Part shown: positions 60,530-64,000 of the stretch, in pieces | How positions within the stretch are numbered: the stretch's first letter is position 1 | Layout of the letters: every line of letters begins with the position of its first letter | NCBI RefSeq assembly: GCF_024494695.1 | Contig: NZ_JANHDP010000001.1 | Span: 682,001 to 746,000, forward strand | DNA: 64,000 nt | Direction: 5' to 3' | Origin: Natronoarchaeum rubrum | Lineage (GTDB): Archaea; Halobacteriota; Halobacteria; Halobacteriales; Natronoarchaeaceae | Made by a program: the position numbers and the translations under genes | Notes under the pieces: model-generated | The model's database searches: none | Told to the model about the DNA's origin: nothing | What the model saw: the letters and a program-made list of their open reading frames with translations, nothing else

Positions 60530-61122
60530 GCCGTCGTCCGGCGGCTGCGAACGCTTTCTGACGCCGTTGAGCGGTCGCCATCGACCGGATACCGAGCCGC
60601 TCGGCAGCGGCGCCGCCCCCGCTGGTTATAAACTGCGGTCACGTACCAACCGACGAGGTACCACCGTCGCCGGCTCGACCGACACGATATCGACAAGCTT
60701 TATAAGAGAAAGTATGCTGGTAAATAGGGTTTGGGGACACACTTATACGTCGTGACTCCCGTACATAGTACACGCCCCGGTGGCCGCCCGCCGGACCCCG
60801 CACCCGAGCCCGTTCGCGTCGTATCGTGTCGTCGTTCGCCGCCGAAGCCGTCGTCTCGCGGAGAGGTTTGGGGAACGACACCACATGACAGACCAACGCG
60901 ACCCTCGCCCTCGCGGCGCCGCGCGGACGATGCCTTCCGCCAGCGGCGCCTTCGTCCCGCCGGCGCACCGCGTCTTCGTCGCGCCGGACGGTTGCGTCCG
61001 TCGAGCGTCGGCCACGTCGCGGCGTGGCGTCGGCACGCTTCGAACGCCGCCCTGCGAGACGATCTCTCGCGGACGACCGCCCCTGCGGGGCCCTACGGTG
61101 GAACTCGGCCGCCAGTGATACA
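60530..61122. other. Long non-coding region upstream of the kinase operon
   Basis: 593 nt contain no credible protein gene: frames on both strands are Arg/Pro-rich and lack promoters in register. The region has TATA-like elements at about 60621-60629 (GGTTATAAAC), 60697-60706 (GCTTTATAAG) and 60740-60747 (ACTTATAC). If any of these drives prkA, the mRNA has a leader of about 350-470 nt, very long for haloarchaea, where most messages are leaderless. Confidence 0.6.
60697..60706 (+). promoter_or_regulatory. Strong TATA-like box upstream of prkA
   Basis: GCTTTATAAG is the best match to the archaeal TATA consensus in this region; transcription would start at about 60728-60731, far from the kinase ATG at 61123. 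Confidence 0.5.
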
Positions 61123-63195
61123 ATGTCAGGAGATACAGAGACCCTCGACGAACTGAGCCAGGAGTACAGGCAGTCGATGCCCGAAGACCTCCGGGAGACC
61201 AAGTCCTTCGAGTGGTACTTAGACGAGGTCTACGCGGACCCGAAGATTGCCCGGAACGCCCACCAGCGGGTGGCGGATATGTTCGACCACTACGGTACCG
61301 AGTACGACGAGGAGACCGGCGTCGTCGAGTACCGCCTGGCCTCGGAGGATCCGCTCCACGACGGCGAGAACCGATTCTTCGGTCGCGTCGTCCACGAGTC
61401 GATCCACGAGTTCGTCAACAAGGTCAAAAGCGGCGCCAGGCGGCTCGGCCCCGAGCGCCGCATCAAGCTCCTGCTCGGACCGGTCGGGTCGGGCAAGTCC
61501 CACTTCGACAAGCAGGTCCGCAAGTACTTCGAGGACTACACGCTGCGGGACGAGGGCCGGATGTACACGTTCCGGTGGACGAACCTCTGTAGCGTGATCG
61601 ACGATCAGGACCCCGCCGACGACACGGTCCGGTCGCCGATGAACCAGGATCCGCTCGTCTTGCTCCCACAGGAGCAACGGGAGTCGGTGATCGAAGGGAT
61701 CAACGAGCGCCTCGACGCGCCGTACACGATCCGTAACGAGCAGTCGCTCGATCCGGAAAGCGAGTTCTACATGGACCGGCTGCTCGCGCACTACGAGGAC
61801 GACCTCAAGGAGGTGCTGGCGAACCACGTCGAAATCGTCCGCCTGACCGCCGACGAGAACAAGCGCCAGGCCCTGGAGACGTTCGAGCCCAAGGACAAGA
61901 AGAACCAGGACGAGACCGAACTGACCGGCGACGTCAACTACAGCAAGATCGCCGTCTACGGCGAGTCCGACCCGCGCGCGTTCGACTACTCGGGCGCGTT
62001 CTGTAACGCCAATCGCGGCGTGTTCTCCGGCGAGGAGCTGCTGAAGCTCCAGCGGGAGTTCCTCTACGACTTCCTGCACGCCACCCAGGAGCAGACGATC
62101 AAGCCCAAGTCCAACCCGCGGATCGACATCGACCAGGTGATCGTCGGGCGGACGAACATGCCCGAGTACAAGGACAAGAAGGGCGACGAGAAGATGGAAG
62201 CGTTCAACGACCGCACCAAGCGGATCGACTTCCCGTACGTCCTCAGCTACGAGAACGAGGCCGACATCTACGACAAGATGCTGGGCAACGCCGACGTGCC
62301 CGACATCCACGTCGAACCCCACACCCTGGAGATGGCGGGACTGTTCGGCGTCCTGACGCGGATCGAGGAGCCCGACACCGAGCTCGTGGATCTCCTCCAG
62401 AAAGCCAAGGCGTACAACGGCGAGGTCGACGAGGCCGACGACATCGACATCAAGAAGCTCCGCGACGAGGCCGAATCCAAGGCCGAGATCGGCGAGGGGA
62501 TGGACGGCATCTCGCCCCGGTTCATCGGCGACGAGATCGCCGAGGCGATCATGGATTCGAAGCACCGCTCGCGCGGGTTCCTCTCGCCGCTGACGGTGTT
62601 CAACTTCTTCGAGGAGAACCTCGAACACCACGGCTCGATCCCCGAGGAGAACTTCGATCGGTACTACCGCTACCTGGAAACCGTCCGCGAGGAGTACCGC
62701 GAGCGCGCCATCGAGGATGTCCGTCACGCGCTGGCCTACGACGTCGACGAGATCCAGCGCCAGGGCGAGAAGTACATGGACCACGTGATGGCCTACATCG
62801 ACGACGACACCGTCGAGGACGAGCTCACCGGCCGCGAGCAGGAGCCAGACGAGACGTTCCTGCGCTCGGTCGAGGAGAAGTTGGAGATCCCCGAGGACCG
62901 CAAGGACGACTTCCGCCAGGAAGTCTCGAACTGGGTGTCGCGCAGAGCGCGAGAGGGCGAAGCGTTCAACCCGCAGGACAACGAGCGCCTGCGTCGCGCC
63001 CTCGAGCGGAAGCTCTGGGAGGACAAGAAGCACAACATCAACTTCAGCGCCCTGGTGAGCGCAAACGAGTTCGACGACGACGAGCGCAACCAGTGGATCG
63101 ACGCGCTGATCGAGCAGGGGTACAGCGAGGACGGCGCGCGGGAGGTGCTAGAGTTCGCCGGCGCTGAGGTCGCCAAATCGGAGCTGGAGGAATAA
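61123..63195 (+). CDS. prkA: PrkA-type serine protein kinase (AAA-like)
   Basis: This 690-residue PrkA-family protein has an N-terminal AAA-like domain with the P-loop LGPVGSGKSHF (118-128), preceded by VVHESIHEFVNKVKSGA. The conserved FDYSGAFCNANRGVFSGEELLKLQREFLYDFLHATQE is the Walker-B/sensor region (about 285-325). The C-terminal PrkA domain follows, with FLSPLTVFNFFEENLEHH and KKHNINFSALVSANEFDDDE. PrkA proteins act in stress and nutrient responses in bacteria, together with YeaH/DUF444 and SpoVR. ATG 61123 gives the family start. The stop overlaps the next kinase gene by one base. Confidence 0.94.
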   Translation: MSGDTETLDELSQEYRQSMPEDLRETKSFEWYLDEVYADPKIARNAHQRVADMFDHYGTEYDEETGVVEYRLASEDPLHDGENRFFGRVVHESIHEFVNKVKSGARRLGPERRIKLLLGPVGSGKSHFDKQVRKYFEDYTLRDEGRMYTFRWTNLCSVIDDQDPADDTVRSPMNQDPLVLLPQEQRESVIEGINERLDAPYTIRNEQSLDPESEFYMDRLLAHYEDDLKEVLANHVEIVRLTADENKRQALETFEPKDKKNQDETELTGDVNYSKIAVYGESDPRAFDYSGAFCNANRGVFSGEELLKLQREFLYDFLHATQEQTIKPKSNPRIDIDQVIVGRTNMPEYKDKKGDEKMEAFNDRTKRIDFPYVLSYENEADIYDKMLGNADVPDIHVEPHTLEMAGLFGVLTRIEEPDTELVDLLQKAKAYNGEVDEADDIDIKKLRDEAESKAEIGEGMDGISPRFIGDEIAEAIMDSKHRSRGFLSPLTVFNFFEENLEHHGSIPEENFDRYYRYLETVREEYRERAIEDVRHALAYDVDEIQRQGEKYMDHVMAYIDDDTVEDELTGREQEPDETFLRSVEEKLEIPEDRKDDFRQEVSNWVSRRAREGEAFNPQDNERLRRALERKLWEDKKHNINFSALVSANEFDDDERNQWIDALIEQGYSEDGAREVLEFAGAEVAKSELEE

Positions 63196-64000
63196 TGAGT
63201 CGAGGCGACGAGTACGTCACCGCGGCCGACCGCGCGCTGGAGGGCGCCTACGAGGAGCCGATGAGCCTCGGGGAGTACGTCGACCAGGTGTTCGAGAACC
63301 CGAAGATCGCCTCCCACGCCAGCAAGTACCTGCTGGAGGCGATCGAGGCCGCCGGCACCCGGACGGTCGTCGAGGAGGGCGAGGAGGCGGAGCGCTACCG
63401 CTTTTTCGACGATCCGCACAACGACGGCGAGCATGCCATCCTCGGCAACACCGAGGTGCTCAACGCGTTCGTCGACGACCTCCGGACGATCGCGGCCGAG
63501 CGCGGGAAAAACGAGAAGATCATCTGGTTCGACGGCCCGACCGCGACCGGCAAATCCGAGCTCAAGCGCTGCCTGATCAACGGCCTCCGGGAGTACTCGA
63601 AAACGCCGGAAGGACGCCGCTACACGGTCGAGTGGAACGTCGAGGGCGCCGTCGAGAGCCGCGGGCTCAGCTACGGCGACCAGGCCGTCGAGGACGAGGA
63701 CGACTGGTACGAGAGCCCGGTGCAGGTCCACCCGCTGTCGGTGTTCCCCGACGACGTCCGCGAGGAACTACTCGCCGAGCTCAACGAGTCGACCGAGGAC
63801 CACATCGACCTCCACGTCGACCAGCGTCTCGATCCGTTCTCGCGGGAGGCCTACGAGTACCTCGAAGAGCAGTACCGCCGCAACGGCGCCGAGGAGCTGT
63901 TCGCGACGATCACCGATCCCCAGCACCTGCGGGTGAAGAACTACGTCGTCGGCGTCGGACAGGGAATCGGCGTGCTCCACTCCGAGGACGAGGGGCATCC
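63195..64000 (+). CDS. Second PrkA-type kinase (partial, 3' end outside window)
   Basis: 268 residues are present up to the window end. The protein is a divergent PrkA paralogue: PMSLGEYVDQVFENPKIASHASKYLLEAIEAAG (about 22-54), RYRFFDDPHNDGEHAILGNTEVLNAFVDDLR (about 68-98), and a P-loop GPTATGKSEL (114-123). Its ATG overlaps the prkA stop (TAATG), so the two kinases are translated in tandem and may form a heteromeric complex. In related genomes a DUF444 gene and a SpoVR gene often follow; they would lie beyond the window. Confidence 0.9.
   Translation, partial: MSRGDEYVTAADRALEGAYEEPMSLGEYVDQVFENPKIASHASKYLLEAIEAAGTRTVVEEGEEAERYRFFDDPHNDGEHAILGNTEVLNAFVDDLRTIAAERGKNEKIIWFDGPTATGKSELKRCLINGLREYSKTPEGRRYTVEWNVEGAVESRGLSYGDQAVEDEDDWYESPVQVHPLSVFPDDVREELLAELNESTEDHIDLHVDQRLDPFSREAYEYLEEQYRRNGAEELFATITDPQHLRVKNYVVGVGQGIGVLHSEDEGH

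Noticed and set aside
60731..61156. Plus- and minus-strand frames of about 110-190 codons in the prkA leader
   Set aside because: All are Arg/Pro-rich, unlike the acidic proteome, and none has a promoter in register. I keep the region as a non-coding leader.
61219..63033. 604-codon minus-strand frame antisense to prkA
   Set aside because: It mirrors prkA codons, has no motif and no promoter.

Overview
The window is a chromosomal segment of a halophilic archaeon (class Halobacteria). The evidence is very high GC, strongly acidic proteins, many GTG starts, and archaeal TATA boxes lying about 27 nt upstream of start codons (leaderless mRNAs). It also carries archaeal or haloarchaeal marker genes: rpa1-rpap1-rpe, dph2, archease/rtcB, a salactin-type actin, halocyanin, a HalOD1 protein and a haloarchaeal DUF58 cassette. 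I see no tRNA, rRNA, CRISPR array, prophage or intact insertion sequence, so this is mostly core genome. Which genus it belongs to cannot be decided from the sequence alone.

Layout. 0-4 kb: end of a small zinc-ribbon gene, then the single-strand-DNA-binding operon rpa1-rpap1-rpe on the minus strand. 4-8 kb: thioredoxin-like protein divergent from a Tat-exported halocyanin, then acyl-CoA dehydrogenase, a SnoaL-like protein and a small zinc-motif protein. 8-16 kb: three-gene MacB/LolCDE-like ABC exporter, a copper module (Lrp-TRASH regulator and CopA) and a diacylglycerol-kinase-like enzyme. 16-21 kb: esterase, dph2, a four-helix membrane protein followed by a salactin-type actin, a zinc-finger microprotein and a METTL5-like methyltransferase. 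21-27 kb: rhomboid protease, MrfA-type helicase, GRAM protein and GNAT acetyltransferase. 27-31 kb: archease, a DoxX protein and rtcB. 31-39 kb: methylmalonyl-CoA epimerase and mutase large subunit, YbjQ, CPBP protease, a second GNAT, an acyl-CoA synthetase and a degenerate relative of it. 39-43 kb: dnaJ, an NRDE-family protein, an AsnC/Lrp regulator and HalOD1. 43-57 kb: menaquinone genes in three blocks (menA-menC-menE, menB, menF-menD). Between them lie an ABC-2 exporter, a DUF2178/XRE pair, a DHDPS-family aldolase and a membrane-anchored J-domain protein. 57-60.5 kb: the DUF4129-DUF7269-DUF58-DUF7519 cassette. 61-64 kb: two tandem PrkA-type kinases, the second cut by the window end.

How the genes fit together. 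The men genes supply the menaquinone used by the respiratory chain, in which halocyanin is a likely electron carrier. Epimerase, mutase, acyl-CoA dehydrogenase and acyl-CoA synthetase fit propionate and fatty-acid handling. Archease activates RtcB for tRNA splicing. The Lrp-TRASH regulator very probably controls CopA.

The least expected signals are non-coding. (1) A GTAAA-N6-TTTAC operator with GGGTG flanks lies at two promoters, linking the DUF2178/XRE pair to the ABC-2 exporter. (2) A structured repeat of about 105 nt is present twice, in opposite orientations. (3) A family of perfect GCGGCGTC-NN-GACGCCGC palindromes sits in intergenic gaps. (4) A double hairpin is embedded in the helicase coding sequence. 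(5) There is a leaderless 35-codon microgene and several short upstream ORFs coupled to the next gene.
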